64,000 nucleotides of DNA, taken from NCBI RefSeq assembly GCF_003116035.1, contig NZ_LGQW01000015.1, positions 4,023,769 to 4,087,768 on the forward strand, given 5' to 3'. Position numbers and translations under genes: made by a program. Positions 9,041 to 17,523 of this stretch are shown here, piece after piece. This DNA comes from Azospirillum sp. TSH64 (GTDB lineage Bacteria > Pseudomonadota > Alphaproteobacteria > Azospirillales > Azospirillaceae). A model generated the notes under the pieces. The model did no database searches. It saw nothing but the letters and a program-made list of their open reading frames with translations, and had not been told where the DNA came from. Positions within the stretch are counted from its first letter, which is position 1. Every line of letters begins with the position of its first letter.

Positions 9041-9823
9041 ATGAGCGACATTCTGATCGAGGTTGCCGACACCGGCGTCGCCACCGTCACCATGAACCGC
9101 GGCGACGTGCACAACGCCTTCAACGAACAGGTCATCGCCGATCTCACATCCGCCTTCCAGAAGGTGGGCGAGGATCCGGCGGTGCGCGTCGTGCTGCTGC
9201 GCGGGGTGGGCAAGAGCTTCTCGGCCGGGGCGGACCTTTCCTGGATGAAAAAGATGGCCGGCTACTCCCGCGAGGAGAATCTGGCCGACGCCATGGGCCT
9301 CGCCACCATGCTGCGCACGTTGGACGAATGCCCGAAGCCCACGGTCGCCGTGGTGCAGGGACCGGCCTTCGGCGGCGGCGTCGGGCTGGTTTCGGCCTGC
9401 GACATCGCCATCGGCGTCGAGACCGCGACCTTCGCCCTGTCGGAGGTGCGGCTGGGCATCATCCCCGCCGCCATCAGCCCCTATGTCATCGCCGCCATCG
9501 GCGAGCGCGCCTGCCGCCGCTATTTCCTGACCGGCGAGCGCTTCGGCGCGGCGGAGGCCCACCGCATCGGCCTGCTGCATGAGTTGACCAGCGCCGACGG
9601 GCTGGAGGAGGCGGTGGCGAGGACGGTCAAGAACCTGATGGACAGCGCCCCCACGGCGGTCACCGCCGCCAAGGAGCTGATCCGCGCCGTCGCCCGCCGG
9701 CCGCTGACCGACGACGTGGTGCGCGACACGGCGGAGCGCATCGCCCGCCAGCGCGCCAGCGCCGAAGGCAAGGAGGGCGTCGGCGCCTTCCTCGACAAAC
9801 GCACCCCGTCCTGGCGGAGCTGA
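9041..9823 (+). CDS. liuC: Methylglutaconyl-CoA hydratase (enoyl-CoA hydratase family)
   Basis: A 260-residue crotonase-fold enzyme expected to hydrate 3-methylglutaconyl-CoA to HMG-CoA. The oxyanion-hole segments SAGADLSWM (about 61-69) and GGGVGL (about 111-116) are present, as is the acidic site in FALSEVRLGIIPAAISPYV (Glu near 135). I chose the ATG at 9041, with GGGAGG just upstream and 11 bases after the liuB stop, rather than the longer open frame inside liuB. Its place between the two carboxylase subunit genes is the standard liuABCDE order, which supports the specific assignment. Confidence 0.92.
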   Translation: MSDILIEVADTGVATVTMNRGDVHNAFNEQVIADLTSAFQKVGEDPAVRVVLLRGVGKSFSAGADLSWMKKMAGYSREENLADAMGLATMLRTLDECPKPTVAVVQGPAFGGGVGLVSACDIAIGVETATFALSEVRLGIIPAAISPYVIAAIGERACRRYFLTGERFGAAEAHRIGLLHELTSADGLEEAVARTVKNLMDSAPTAVTAAKELIRAVARRPLTDDVVRDTAERIARQRASAEGKEGVGAFLDKRTPSWRS

Positions 9824-9828
9824 TCCAC

Positions 9829-11832
9829 ATGTTCGACAAGATCCTGATCGCCAACCGCGGCGAAATCGCCTGCCGGGTCATCCGCACCGCCCGCCGCCTG
9901 GGCATCAAGACCGTCGCCGTCCATTCGGAAGCCGACGCCAAGGCGATGCATGTCCAGATGGCCGACGAGGCCGTCTGCATCGGCCCGGCCCCGGTCGGCG
10001 AAAGCTATCTGCGCGGCGACGCCATCCTCGACGTGGCGAAGCGCACCGGTGCCCAGGCCATCCATCCCGGCTACGGCTTCCTGTCGGAGAATGCCGGCTT
10101 CGCCGCGGCTTGCGCCGAGGCCGGTGTCGTCTTCATCGGCCCGCCGATCGAGGCGATCCGCGTCATGGGCTCCAAGGCGGAATCCAAGCGGCTGATGGCG
10201 AACGCCGACGTGCCGCTGGTGCCGGGCTATCACGGCACCGACCAGGACTTCGCCACCCTGTCGGCGGAGGCGGACCGCATCGGCTATCCGGTGCTGGTCA
10301 AGGCGTCGGCCGGCGGCGGCGGCAAGGGCATGCGCGTGGTGCGCGCCGCCAACGAGCTGTCCGACGCGGTGGCCGGCGCCCAGCGCGAGGCCAAGGCCGC
10401 CTTCGGAGACGACAGCCTGCTGCTGGAGAAATATCTCGGCCGGCCGCGCCATGTCGAAATCCAGGTCTTCTGCGACACCCACGGCAACGGCGTCTATCTG
10501 TTCGAGCGCGACTGCTCGGTCCAGCGCCGCCACCAGAAGGTGATCGAGGAGGCGCCGGCCCCCAACCTCCCCGACGACCTCCGCCGCCGCATGGGCGAGG
10601 CCGCGGTCGCCGCCGCCAAGGCGGTGAACTATGTCGGCGCCGGCACCGTCGAGTTCCTCTATGAGGATGGCGGCTTCTACTTCATCGAGATGAACACCCG
10701 CCTGCAGGTGGAGCATCCGGTGACGGAGAAGATCACCGGGCTCGATCTGGTCGAGTGGCAGCTGCGCGTGGCTGCCGGGGCGGAGCTGCCGCTGCGCCAG
10801 GAGCAGCTGACCCGCCGGGGGCATGCCTTCGAGGCGCGGCTCTATGCCGAGGATCCGCAGCGCGACTTCCTGCCCGCCATCGGCAAGCTGGTCCGCCTGC
10901 GCCCGCCGGCCGAGAGCGACCATGTCCGCGTCGACACCGGCGTCCGCGAGGGCGATTCGGTGACGATGTATTACGACCCGATGATCGCCAAGCTGATCGT
11001 CTGGGACGAGGACCGCGACAGCGCGTTGCGTCGCCTGCGCGTGGCGCTGGCCGAGTATGAGGTCGTCGGCGTCACCACCAATGTCGCCTTCCTCGGCGCC
11101 ATCGCCGGCCATCCGGCCTTCAAGGCGGTGGAGATCGACACCGGTTTCATCGAGCGCCACCGCGCCGACCTGCTGCCGCCGCCGGCCCCGGTGGCCGACA
11201 AGGCGCTGGCCGCAGCGTCCCTGTCGGTGCTGCTGACGCGCCGGAAGGAGGCCCAGGCCGCCCTGCGCGCCCGGTCGGACCGCTATTCGCCCTGGCTGCT
11301 CGCCAATGGCTGGCGGCTGAACGAGGAGAACCATTACGACCTGCGCCTGATGGACGGCGACACCGTGCGCGAGGTGACGCTGCATTTCCGCAGCGACGGG
11401 TATGAGGTTGCGGTGGATGGCGGCAAGCCGATGCCGGTGACGGGGGTCAGCCTCGCCGATGGGCTGCTGACGGCGACGCTGGACGGCATGCGCACCCGCG
11501 CCACCGTGGTGCGGCAGGGCTTGGACATCACCGTCCTGATCGACGGTGCGGTGTCCCGCCTGACGCTGGACGACCCCAGTGCCCGCGCGGCGGAGCAGGA
11601 GGGCGGCTCCGGCCGCCTGACAGCACCCATGCCGGGCACCGTCGTCCGCGTGCTGGTCGAAGCCGGCCAAGCCGTCGAGGCCGGCACGCCGCTGATGCTG
11701 CTGGAAGCGATGAAGATGGAGCACACCATCAAGGCCCCGGCCGCCGGCACCGTCAGCGCGGTGAATTTCGCGGCGGGCGATCAGGTGTCGGAAGGCGTCG
11801 ACCTGCTGGTTCTCGACATCGCGGAGGCCTGA
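9829..11832 (+). CDS. liuD: Methylcrotonoyl-CoA carboxylase, biotin carboxylase/biotin carrier (alpha) subunit
   Basis: A 667-residue subunit with an N-terminal biotin carboxylase module (KILIANRGEIACRVIRT start, glycine-rich ATP loop KASAGGGGKGMR, catalytic EMNTRLQVEHPVTE) and a C-terminal biotinyl domain in which Lys629 of EAMKMEH is the biotin attachment site. It uses ATP and bicarbonate to make carboxybiotin for LiuB. The gene starts 5 bases after liuC and ends 2 bases before liuE, so the operon is tightly packed. The middle BT-type linker region (about 470-590) is less conserved. Confidence 0.95.
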   Translation: MFDKILIANRGEIACRVIRTARRLGIKTVAVHSEADAKAMHVQMADEAVCIGPAPVGESYLRGDAILDVAKRTGAQAIHPGYGFLSENAGFAAACAEAGVVFIGPPIEAIRVMGSKAESKRLMANADVPLVPGYHGTDQDFATLSAEADRIGYPVLVKASAGGGGKGMRVVRAANELSDAVAGAQREAKAAFGDDSLLLEKYLGRPRHVEIQVFCDTHGNGVYLFERDCSVQRRHQKVIEEAPAPNLPDDLRRRMGEAAVAAAKAVNYVGAGTVEFLYEDGGFYFIEMNTRLQVEHPVTEKITGLDLVEWQLRVAAGAELPLRQEQLTRRGHAFEARLYAEDPQRDFLPAIGKLVRLRPPAESDHVRVDTGVREGDSVTMYYDPMIAKLIVWDEDRDSALRRLRVALAEYEVVGVTTNVAFLGAIAGHPAFKAVEIDTGFIERHRADLLPPPAPVADKALAAASLSVLLTRRKEAQAALRARSDRYSPWLLANGWRLNEENHYDLRLMDGDTVREVTLHFRSDGYEVAVDGGKPMPVTGVSLADGLLTATLDGMRTRATVVRQGLDITVLIDGAVSRLTLDDPSARAAEQEGGSGRLTAPMPGTVVRVLVEAGQAVEAGTPLMLLEAMKMEHTIKAPAAGTVSAVNFAAGDQVSEGVDLLVLDIAEA

Positions 11833-11834
11833 CC

Positions 11835-12734
11835 ATGCAGCTGCCGAAATTCGTCCGCATGGTGGAGGTCGGCCCGCGCGACGGCCTCCAGAACGAAAAG
11901 TCCATGGTGCCGACCGCGGTGAAGGTGGAACTCGTGAACCGCCTGTCCGGCGCCGGCCTCGCCGTGGTGGAGGCGGCCAGCTTCGTCTCGCCCAAATGGG
12001 TGCCGCAGATGGGCGACAGCGCCGAGGTGCTGGCCGGCATCGCGCGGAAGCCCGGCGTGCGCTATGCCGCCCTCACCCCCAACCTGAAGGGGCTGGAGGG
12101 TGCCTTGGCGGCCAAGGCCGACGAGGTGGCGGTGTTCGGCGCCGCCTCGGAAAGCTTCAGCCGGAAGAACATCAACTGCTCCATCGCCGAGAGCCTGGAC
12201 CGCTTCGCCCCCGTGATGGAGCAGGCCAGGGCGGCGGGCGTGCCGGTGCGCGGCTACGTGTCCTGCGTGCTCGGTTGCCCCTATGAAGGGGAGATCGCGC
12301 CCAAGGCGGTGGCCGAGGTGGCGGAGCGCCTGTTCGCCATGGGCTGCTACGAGATCTCGCTCGGCGACACCATCGGCACCGGCACGCCGACCAAGGCTCA
12401 AGCGATGATCGCCGCGGTGGCGGAGCGGGTGCCGGTCGACAAGATCGCCGTCCATTTCCACGACACCTACGGGCAGGCGTTGGCCAACATCCTGGCGGCG
12501 CTCCAGATGGGCGTGGCGGTGGTCGACAGCTCCGTCGCGGGGCTGGGCGGCTGCCCCTATGCCAAGGGCGCCAGCGGCAACGTGGCGAGCGAGGATGTGC
12601 TCTACATGCTGGACGGCCTCGGCATCGAGACCGGGGTGGACCTGGACAAGCTGATCGCGGCCGGTGCGTTCATCAGCGACGCCATCGGCCGCCCCACCGC
12701 ATCGAAGGTGGCCCGCGCTCGTGGTTGTGCGTGA
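11835..12734 (+). CDS. liuE: Hydroxymethylglutaryl-CoA lyase
   Basis: A 299-residue TIM-barrel lyase that splits HMG-CoA into acetyl-CoA and acetoacetate, the last committed step of leucine degradation. Family motifs are VEVGPRDGLQNE near the N-terminus (metal and substrate binding), SLGDTIGTGTP, the metal-ligand region VHFHDTYGQ, and the C-terminal loop GGCPYAKGASGNVASED, which carries the active-site Cys and acyl-CoA contacts. It follows liuD after 2 bases and is the last gene of the operon, with a strong terminator 20 bases downstream. Confidence 0.95.
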   Translation: MQLPKFVRMVEVGPRDGLQNEKSMVPTAVKVELVNRLSGAGLAVVEAASFVSPKWVPQMGDSAEVLAGIARKPGVRYAALTPNLKGLEGALAAKADEVAVFGAASESFSRKNINCSIAESLDRFAPVMEQARAAGVPVRGYVSCVLGCPYEGEIAPKAVAEVAERLFAMGCYEISLGDTIGTGTPTKAQAMIAAVAERVPVDKIAVHFHDTYGQALANILAALQMGVAVVDSSVAGLGGCPYAKGASGNVASEDVLYMLDGLGIETGVDLDKLIAAGAFISDAIGRPTASKVARARGCA

Positions 12735-12753
12735 GGGAACCTTCGGCAACGAA

Positions 12754-12791
12754 GGGCCGCGTCTCCGGCAGGGGGCGCGGCCCTTTCGTAT
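12754..12791 (+). terminator. Intrinsic terminator of the liu operon
   Basis: GGGCCGCG (12754-12761) pairs with CGCGGCCC (12776-12783), followed by TTTCGTATTT. It lies 20 bases after the liuE stop. Confidence 0.8.
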
Positions 12792-12847
12792 TTGGGGGGG
12801 CCGCAATCCGCCTGGAATGGTCATCGTTCGGTGCTATCCTCTCAAGC

Positions 12848-13162
12848 ATGGCAGCGACGGATCCCATACTCGCCCGCTTTCGGGCCGATCTGACCCGGCT
12901 TTATGGACCAAGGCTGGCCCGTGTCGTGCTGTTCGGGTCGCGGGCGCGGGGCGACGCCCGGCCTGACTCCGACTATGACGTCGCGGTGTTTCTGTCCGAC
13001 CTGACCGACCGCTGGGAGGAATCCGACCGCATCGCCGGGGTTGCCGCGGACTTGCTGGACGAGACCGGTGCGGTGATCCATGCCATGCCCTATCGTGTCG
13101 ATGCCTATGCCGAGCGCTCCCCCCTGATGCATGAGATCCGCCGTGAAGGACGAGATCTGTGA
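12848..13162 (+). CDS. MNT-type nucleotidyltransferase (antitoxin-like)
   Basis: A 104-residue minimal nucleotidyltransferase. The motif GSRARGD...SDYDVAVF (residues 30-48) provides the Gly-Ser and paired Asp residues (Asp42, Asp44) of the polymerase-beta-type active site. Proteins of this size paired with a HEPN gene form MNT/HEPN toxin-antitoxin modules, in which the MNT enzyme can AMPylate the HEPN toxin. The stop overlaps the GTG start of the HEPN gene, the usual arrangement. The start at 12848 was chosen because the upstream frame runs into the liu terminator. Confidence 0.88.
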   Translation: MAATDPILARFRADLTRLYGPRLARVVLFGSRARGDARPDSDYDVAVFLSDLTDRWEESDRIAGVAADLLDETGAVIHAMPYRVDAYAERSPLMHEIRREGRDL

Positions 13163-13566
13163 CGCCTGAGGCAGCGGGCTATCTCGAAAAGGCACGACGC
13201 TGTCTGGAGTACGCGCGGGTGAACCTGAGCGTCGAACTGGGCAACGATGCGGGACGCAATGCCTATCTCGCGGCTTTCCATGCCGCCCAGGCACTGATTT
13301 TCGAAAGTACCGGGCGGATCGCCAAGACCCATCAGGGCGTACAGGCAGAGTTCAGCCGGCTGACCAGGGGCGATCCCGCGATTCCCGCCGACCTGCGCCG
13401 CTTCCTGTCGCAAGCCTACAACCTAAAGGCCGTTGCCGATTACGAGGCCGGGCCCGATGCGGAGGTGCCGGTGGATCGGGCCGTTTTGGCTCTGGCCGGA
13501 GCAAAGCAGTTCGTGGGATGGGTGGAACAGCGCCTCTCCCCATCGTCCGGATATGCGGCATCCTAA
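13159..13566 (+). CDS. HEPN-domain protein (toxin-like)
   Basis: A 135-residue helical HEPN protein starting with GTG, overlapping the preceding stop (GTGA). The core reads GRNAYLAAFHAAQALIFE, with Arg33 and His41 at the positions of the HEPN ribonuclease Arg/His pair. Seven residues separate them, slightly more than the usual four to six, so nuclease activity is uncertain. A second conserved block, AKTHQGVQ...FLSQAYNLKAVADYE, is typical of this MNT-associated subgroup. Expected role is an RNA-directed toxin or regulatory partner held in check by the MNT protein. Confidence 0.85.
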   Translation: MTPEAAGYLEKARRCLEYARVNLSVELGNDAGRNAYLAAFHAAQALIFESTGRIAKTHQGVQAEFSRLTRGDPAIPADLRRFLSQAYNLKAVADYEAGPDAEVPVDRAVLALAGAKQFVGWVEQRLSPSSGYAAS

Positions 13567-13764
13567 ATTGTACGTACTACAAACTTGACCCTGCGGCCTG
13601 CCCGGCGCATCATGATTTTCGTGAAGGATGGTGCCGAAAAAGCAGCGTTCCCACGACGCCGACCGGCCTGACGGCCGGCCGGAACCACGGCTGGAGTTCG
13701 AGTGGCAACGACCCACGGCCGCTTCGCGCGCGCCGCTCCATGACCTGTTGCCCGTCCGGCTGAA

Positions 13765-13824
13765 CGGCGGCGGAGCCATACCCGGGTGGCTCCGCCGCCG
13801 ATTGTTTTTGTGCCGATTGTTTTT
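13765..13824 (+). terminator. Strong intrinsic terminator with a duplicated T-rich tail
   Basis: CGGCGGCGGAGCCA (13765-13778) pairs perfectly with TGGCTCCGCCGCCG (13787-13800) over 14 bp. The tail GCCGATTGTTTTT occurs twice in tandem, giving two T-runs. It lies about 200 bases after the HEPN gene, so either that transcript has a long 3' end or an unannotated RNA ends here. Confidence 0.75.
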
Positions 13825-14057
13825 TGGGCAATCTCCACGATCCCGACCCGTTCCGGCCATCCTCCCGCCTCATTTCTGTCACGTCCTGTCGCCCCGCCCA
13901 TCTTCAACGAAGCGGTTGGCGAGCAATGGATTTGACCGGTTTTCATACCACTTTTGAGCAAAGAGCCTCGAGATCCTCCGTGGATTCACTCGAAAATCAA
14001 ACGAAACTTCAAAAAATATTGATGCGCTTTCGCAAAATGGGGGTACAGGCTGTGGCT

Positions 14058-14073
14058 TTAACGCGCCATTAAC
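14058..14073. promoter_or_regulatory. Candidate CtrA binding site
   Basis: The sequence matches the full alphaproteobacterial CtrA box TTAA-N7-TTAAC exactly (spacer CGCGCCA). It sits in an AT-rich intergenic stretch 141 bases before the proposed start of the lipoprotein gene that leads the two-component operon. Placement in a promoter region rather than in a gene makes chance less likely. Confidence 0.45.
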
Positions 14074-14214
14074 CAGACTGGATTGAGTTTAGGGACATCA
14101 GACGCGGCCAACTCCAACCAGCACGCGAAGTTGACTTCCAGGCTAGATGGAAATGGTTCGTCCCGTGTTAATGCCGTTATGTCCGTTCCTCCTGGATTTG
14201 AAAGGCCCGCCCCC

Positions 14215-14937
14215 ATGACCGTGCCGGCAGTCCTCCGCGATGTGGCGCAGTTCGGCGCCTACGCCGCCGGCCGGGGCCGACATGCGGGCCTGCTGGTCGC
14301 GGTCCTGCTGCTGGCCGGTTGTCCGGCCAACACGGCCGGGCCGGGATGGGGTGGGGCGGATGTGACCTCGGCCAACCCGAACGCCCGTGCGGCAACCCCG
14401 CCGGTGCCCAGGCAGAAGCCGGCCCGCAAGGTTCCCGACGCCGCCGCGCTGGCGCCGGCCCTGCCGATGCCGCAGCCCGGCCCGCCGGTCACCACCGGCG
14501 ATCTGGCGACCGCCCAGTCTTCCACCCAGGCCTCCACCCATCTGGCGGCCATCGCACCCGATACCGCTCCCCAAGCGGCGACCGCCACGGCGAACGCCGC
14601 CGCGGTGCCGGCCATGGGGGGCATGTCCACCCCGCCCGCAACCACCAACGCCGACCCCGACAGCCTTGTCGGGCTGGACGAAGTCCAGACTCTCAAACTC
14701 CTGGGGTCCCCCGTTGCACGGGAAGAGGCGCCTCCCGCCAAGATCTGGCGGTATGCCAAGGGCGATTGTACCCTCAAGGTCTTCTTCTTCATGGATATGA
14801 CCTCGTCCCAGGACTTCCGCGCCCTCTCCTACGACATGAAGAGCAGCCAAAATGTCCCTGACGCCGACCACCGATGCTTCGCCCAACTCCTCGCTCAAGC
14901 TGACGCAGGGCGCCCTGTCCGCCCCGGGTTTCAGTAA
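14215..14937 (+). CDS. Putative outer-membrane or periplasmic lipoprotein
   Basis: A 240-residue predicted lipoprotein. The N-terminus has an unusually long basic region, a hydrophobic stretch and the lipobox LLAGC (Cys near 36). A long low-complexity Ala/Pro/Thr segment (about 45-160) follows, then a compact C-terminal domain (about 165-235) with LVGLDEVQTLKLLGSP and a CTLKVFFFMD strand, reminiscent of small SmpA/OmlA-like folds. In-frame ATGs at 14083 and 14179 would lengthen the signal region; 14215 gives the most normal signal peptide. It precedes the response regulator by 28 bases and may report envelope state to that pathway (inference). Confidence 0.7.
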   Translation: MTVPAVLRDVAQFGAYAAGRGRHAGLLVAVLLLAGCPANTAGPGWGGADVTSANPNARAATPPVPRQKPARKVPDAAALAPALPMPQPGPPVTTGDLATAQSSTQASTHLAAIAPDTAPQAATATANAAAVPAMGGMSTPPATTNADPDSLVGLDEVQTLKLLGSPVAREEAPPAKIWRYAKGDCTLKVFFFMDMTSSQDFRALSYDMKSSQNVPDADHRCFAQLLAQADAGRPVRPGFQ

Positions 14938-14965
14938 GCCGGAGTCGAACAAGGGAATGTCCGCG

Positions 14966-15790
14966 ATGACCGATCCGACCATTGCCCGCATCGCTCTGGT
15001 GGACGACGACGACCTGTTCCGTGAGTCGCTCAGCCTCAACCTCGGCGACGAGGGCTACGAGGTCATCACCTTCGACCGCGGCGAACCGGCGCTCGATTTC
15101 TTCGCCGAGGGCGGGTCGGTCGACATCGTCCTGCTGGACTGGCGCATGCCCAAGCTGGACGGCATCGACGTGCTGCGCCAGATGCGCGCCCGCGGCATCG
15201 CCACCCCGGTCATCTTCCTGACCGTGCTGTCCGACCAGATTTATGAAGAGGCCGCGCTGGCCGGCGGTGCGCTGGACTTCGTGGAGAAGTCGCGCAGCCT
15301 GTCGATCCTGCTGAAGCGCATGCGCCTGATCCTGGACGGCATCAAGGGCGACGGCGCCAAGGGCTCGGAGGATGCGGAGGCCGGCGGCAACGCCACCAGC
15401 CACCGCCTGGGCGAGTTGGAGCTGCGCCTGGACAACAGCCGCGCCCTCTGGAAGGGCAAGCGCATCGACCTGACGCTGACCGAGTTCAACATCGTCAAGC
15501 TGATGTCGACCCGCCCGGAAGAGGACGTCTCCTATCGCGAGATCTACGACCTCGTCCACGGCAAGGGCTTCGTCGCCGGCTACGGCCCGTCGGGCTACCG
15601 CGCCAACGTTCGTGCCTTCATCAAGCGCATCCGCCAGAAGTTCCGCTCGGTCGACGCCAGCTTCGCCTGCATCGAGAACTATCCGGGCTTCGGCTACCGC
15701 TGGGGCAAGGGCGAGAACGCGGCCAACCAGGGCCGTGACGAAGACGGTATGGGCGAGGATATGCTGATCGATGGCGCTGCTGCCGATTGA
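14966..15790 (+). CDS. OmpR-family response regulator, ChvI-like
   Basis: A 274-residue regulator with an N-terminal receiver domain (acidic cluster VDDDD at 12-16, phosphoacceptor Asp58 in LLDWRMPKLDG, Thr in IFLTVLS, Lys in DFVEKSRS) and a C-terminal winged-helix DNA-binding domain ending in ENYPGFGYRW. The Lys is followed by Ser instead of the usual Pro. Overall shape resembles the ChvI/ActR envelope-stress regulators of alphaproteobacteria. The ATG at 14966 was preferred to 14957 because AAGGGA lies 9 bases before it. Its last 20 bases overlap the start of the sensor kinase gene. Confidence 0.88.
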   Translation: MTDPTIARIALVDDDDLFRESLSLNLGDEGYEVITFDRGEPALDFFAEGGSVDIVLLDWRMPKLDGIDVLRQMRARGIATPVIFLTVLSDQIYEEAALAGGALDFVEKSRSLSILLKRMRLILDGIKGDGAKGSEDAEAGGNATSHRLGELELRLDNSRALWKGKRIDLTLTEFNIVKLMSTRPEEDVSYREIYDLVHGKGFVAGYGPSGYRANVRAFIKRIRQKFRSVDASFACIENYPGFGYRWGKGENAANQGRDEDGMGEDMLIDGAAAD

Positions 15791-17390
15791 CCTTGCGATG
15801 CGGGCGCCCCGACGGGCGTCCGCCCGCCTGCTGTGGCTCTGGCGCTCGATGGCGAGCCGCCTGCTGCTGCTCACCCTCGTCTTCGTCGCCGTGCCGGTCC
15901 TGCTCTACGACCAGTTCCAGCGGGCCGACGAGGCGTCGCAGCAGCTTCTGCTGAAAAGCGCCCAGCGCCAGGGCGAACTGATCGCCCGCGCGCTGGAACC
16001 AGAACTGCTGGGCGTCGACCGCACGGCCCTTCCCAGCCTGAGCATCGCCCTTGCCCGCTACGGCGACGACCGCACGCGGCTGAAGCTGCTGGTACGCCCG
16101 CGGGTGGCGGCCACCGGCAACGCCACCACCGCGTCCGGCGCCAAGGCCGGGCCGGAACCCTTCTTCTACGTCGCCGCGGCGCCCAGCCTGTCGACCGCCG
16201 ACATCGACGCCGAACGGCGCCTGCTGCTCGAACAGGGCGTGCTGGACCGGCTGGGATCGAGCTGCGCCGGCAACGCGACGCTGGCGATGCGCGTCCCCCA
16301 TGCCGAAGGCGGGGAGGAGGTGCTGTCCTCGATCACCCCAATCAAGACCAGCTTCGGCTGCTGGGCGCTGGTGACCAGCCACGCGACCGAAGCCTACATC
16401 TCCTCCTCCATCGGCCGCCCCTATTGGAGCACGCCGGCGGTGCAGGCTGCCGCGGCGATCTATCTGGCGATGGCCGCCCTGGTGCTGGCCGTGCTGGCCG
16501 GCATCTGGCGCAACCTGAACCGCTTCGGCGACCTGGCCCGCCGCATCGTCGGCGGCGAGGACGTGCCCGACCAAGGTAGCGGCAACGCGTCCTTCGCCGC
16601 CCGCAACACCGTGCCGGAACTGGCCGGCGTGGCCGAGGATTTCGACCGGCTGGTCTCCACCCTGCGCGACAGCGCCCAGTCGCTGCGCCGCGCGGCGGAG
16701 GACAACGCCCACGCCTTCAAGACGCCGATCGCCGTGATCCGCCAGTCGGTGGAACCGCTGCGCCGCGCCCTGCCGGCGGAGAACGCCCGCAGCCAGCGCG
16801 CCCTGACGATGATCGAGAAGTCGCTGGACAAGCTCGACGGCCTCGTCTCCTTCGCCCGCCGCATGGACGAGGCGGCGGCCGACCTGCTGGCCCCGGCACG
16901 GCGCCGCGTCGACCTGTCATCGCTGGTGGAACGGATGGCCGGCGGCTACACCGGGCTGCTGGCCGAACGCCGCCTGCACATGCGCTCGCGCATCGATGCC
17001 GGGCTGGTGGTGCGGGCCAGCGAGGAGACGCTGGAAACCATCGTCGAGAATCTGGTGGAGAACGCCGTCAGCTTCTCGCCCGCCGACGGGACGGTCAGCG
17101 TCCGCCTGACCCGCGTCGGGTCCTGCACCGAGCTTGTGGTGGACGACGAGGGGCCGGGGGTCGATCCCGCCAATCTGGAGCGCATCTTCGAGCGCTACTT
17201 CTCCCACCGCGAACCCGGCCGCGGCATGCCGGAGGACGAGGCGGCGGCGCATCAGGCCGGGGCGGCGCATTTCGGCATCGGCCTGTGGATCGTCCGGCGC
17301 AACATCGAAGCCTTCGGCGGCCGTGTGCGGGCCGAAAACCGTCCGACCGGCGGCCTGCGTATGACGGTGACCCTGCCGCTGGCGGCGTGA
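15771..17390 (+). CDS. Two-component sensor histidine kinase (partner of the ChvI-like regulator)
   Basis: A 539-residue inner-membrane kinase. Transmembrane helices at about 28-46 and 222-244 enclose a periplasmic sensor domain of about 175 residues; a HAMP linker follows. The dimerisation/phosphoacceptor motif is DNAHAFKTPI with His314; the H-x-x-K-T-P form resembles PhoQ-type kinases more than the HELKNP of ChvG. N-box NLVENAV, DDEGPGVD and GIGLWIVRR complete the ATPase. The ATG overlaps the regulator gene by 20 bases, so they are co-translated. The ligand is unknown. Confidence 0.88.
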   Translation: MALLPIDLAMRAPRRASARLLWLWRSMASRLLLLTLVFVAVPVLLYDQFQRADEASQQLLLKSAQRQGELIARALEPELLGVDRTALPSLSIALARYGDDRTRLKLLVRPRVAATGNATTASGAKAGPEPFFYVAAAPSLSTADIDAERRLLLEQGVLDRLGSSCAGNATLAMRVPHAEGGEEVLSSITPIKTSFGCWALVTSHATEAYISSSIGRPYWSTPAVQAAAAIYLAMAALVLAVLAGIWRNLNRFGDLARRIVGGEDVPDQGSGNASFAARNTVPELAGVAEDFDRLVSTLRDSAQSLRRAAEDNAHAFKTPIAVIRQSVEPLRRALPAENARSQRALTMIEKSLDKLDGLVSFARRMDEAAADLLAPARRRVDLSSLVERMAGGYTGLLAERRLHMRSRIDAGLVVRASEETLETIVENLVENAVSFSPADGTVSVRLTRVGSCTELVVDDEGPGVDPANLERIFERYFSHREPGRGMPEDEAAAHQAGAAHFGIGLWIVRRNIEAFGGRVRAENRPTGGLRMTVTLPLAA

Positions 17391-17523
17391 ACGGCCACGC
17401 TGCCGGCAAACAGGCTTCGGAAGCCGAATGGGTCCAGCCGCTGTGGCTATGGTCCGGCATGGCTTGGCGCCGATTTTTCCGCTAGGATCGGGGCCGCCAG
17501 CCGAACAGCATTCCGAGCCGCCG

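Larger units (their letters stand above)
13567..14214. other. Long intergenic region, lower GC than its surroundings
   Basis: About 650 bases without a convincing gene between the HEPN gene and the lipoprotein gene. It contains a strong hairpin plus T-runs at 13765-13824, well beyond the HEPN stop, a visibly AT-richer stretch from about 13955 to 14080, and a perfect TTAA-N7-TTAAC box at 14058-14073. The first 200 bases could be a remnant gene or a small RNA ending at the hairpin; no coding pattern convinced me. Confidence 0.5.
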
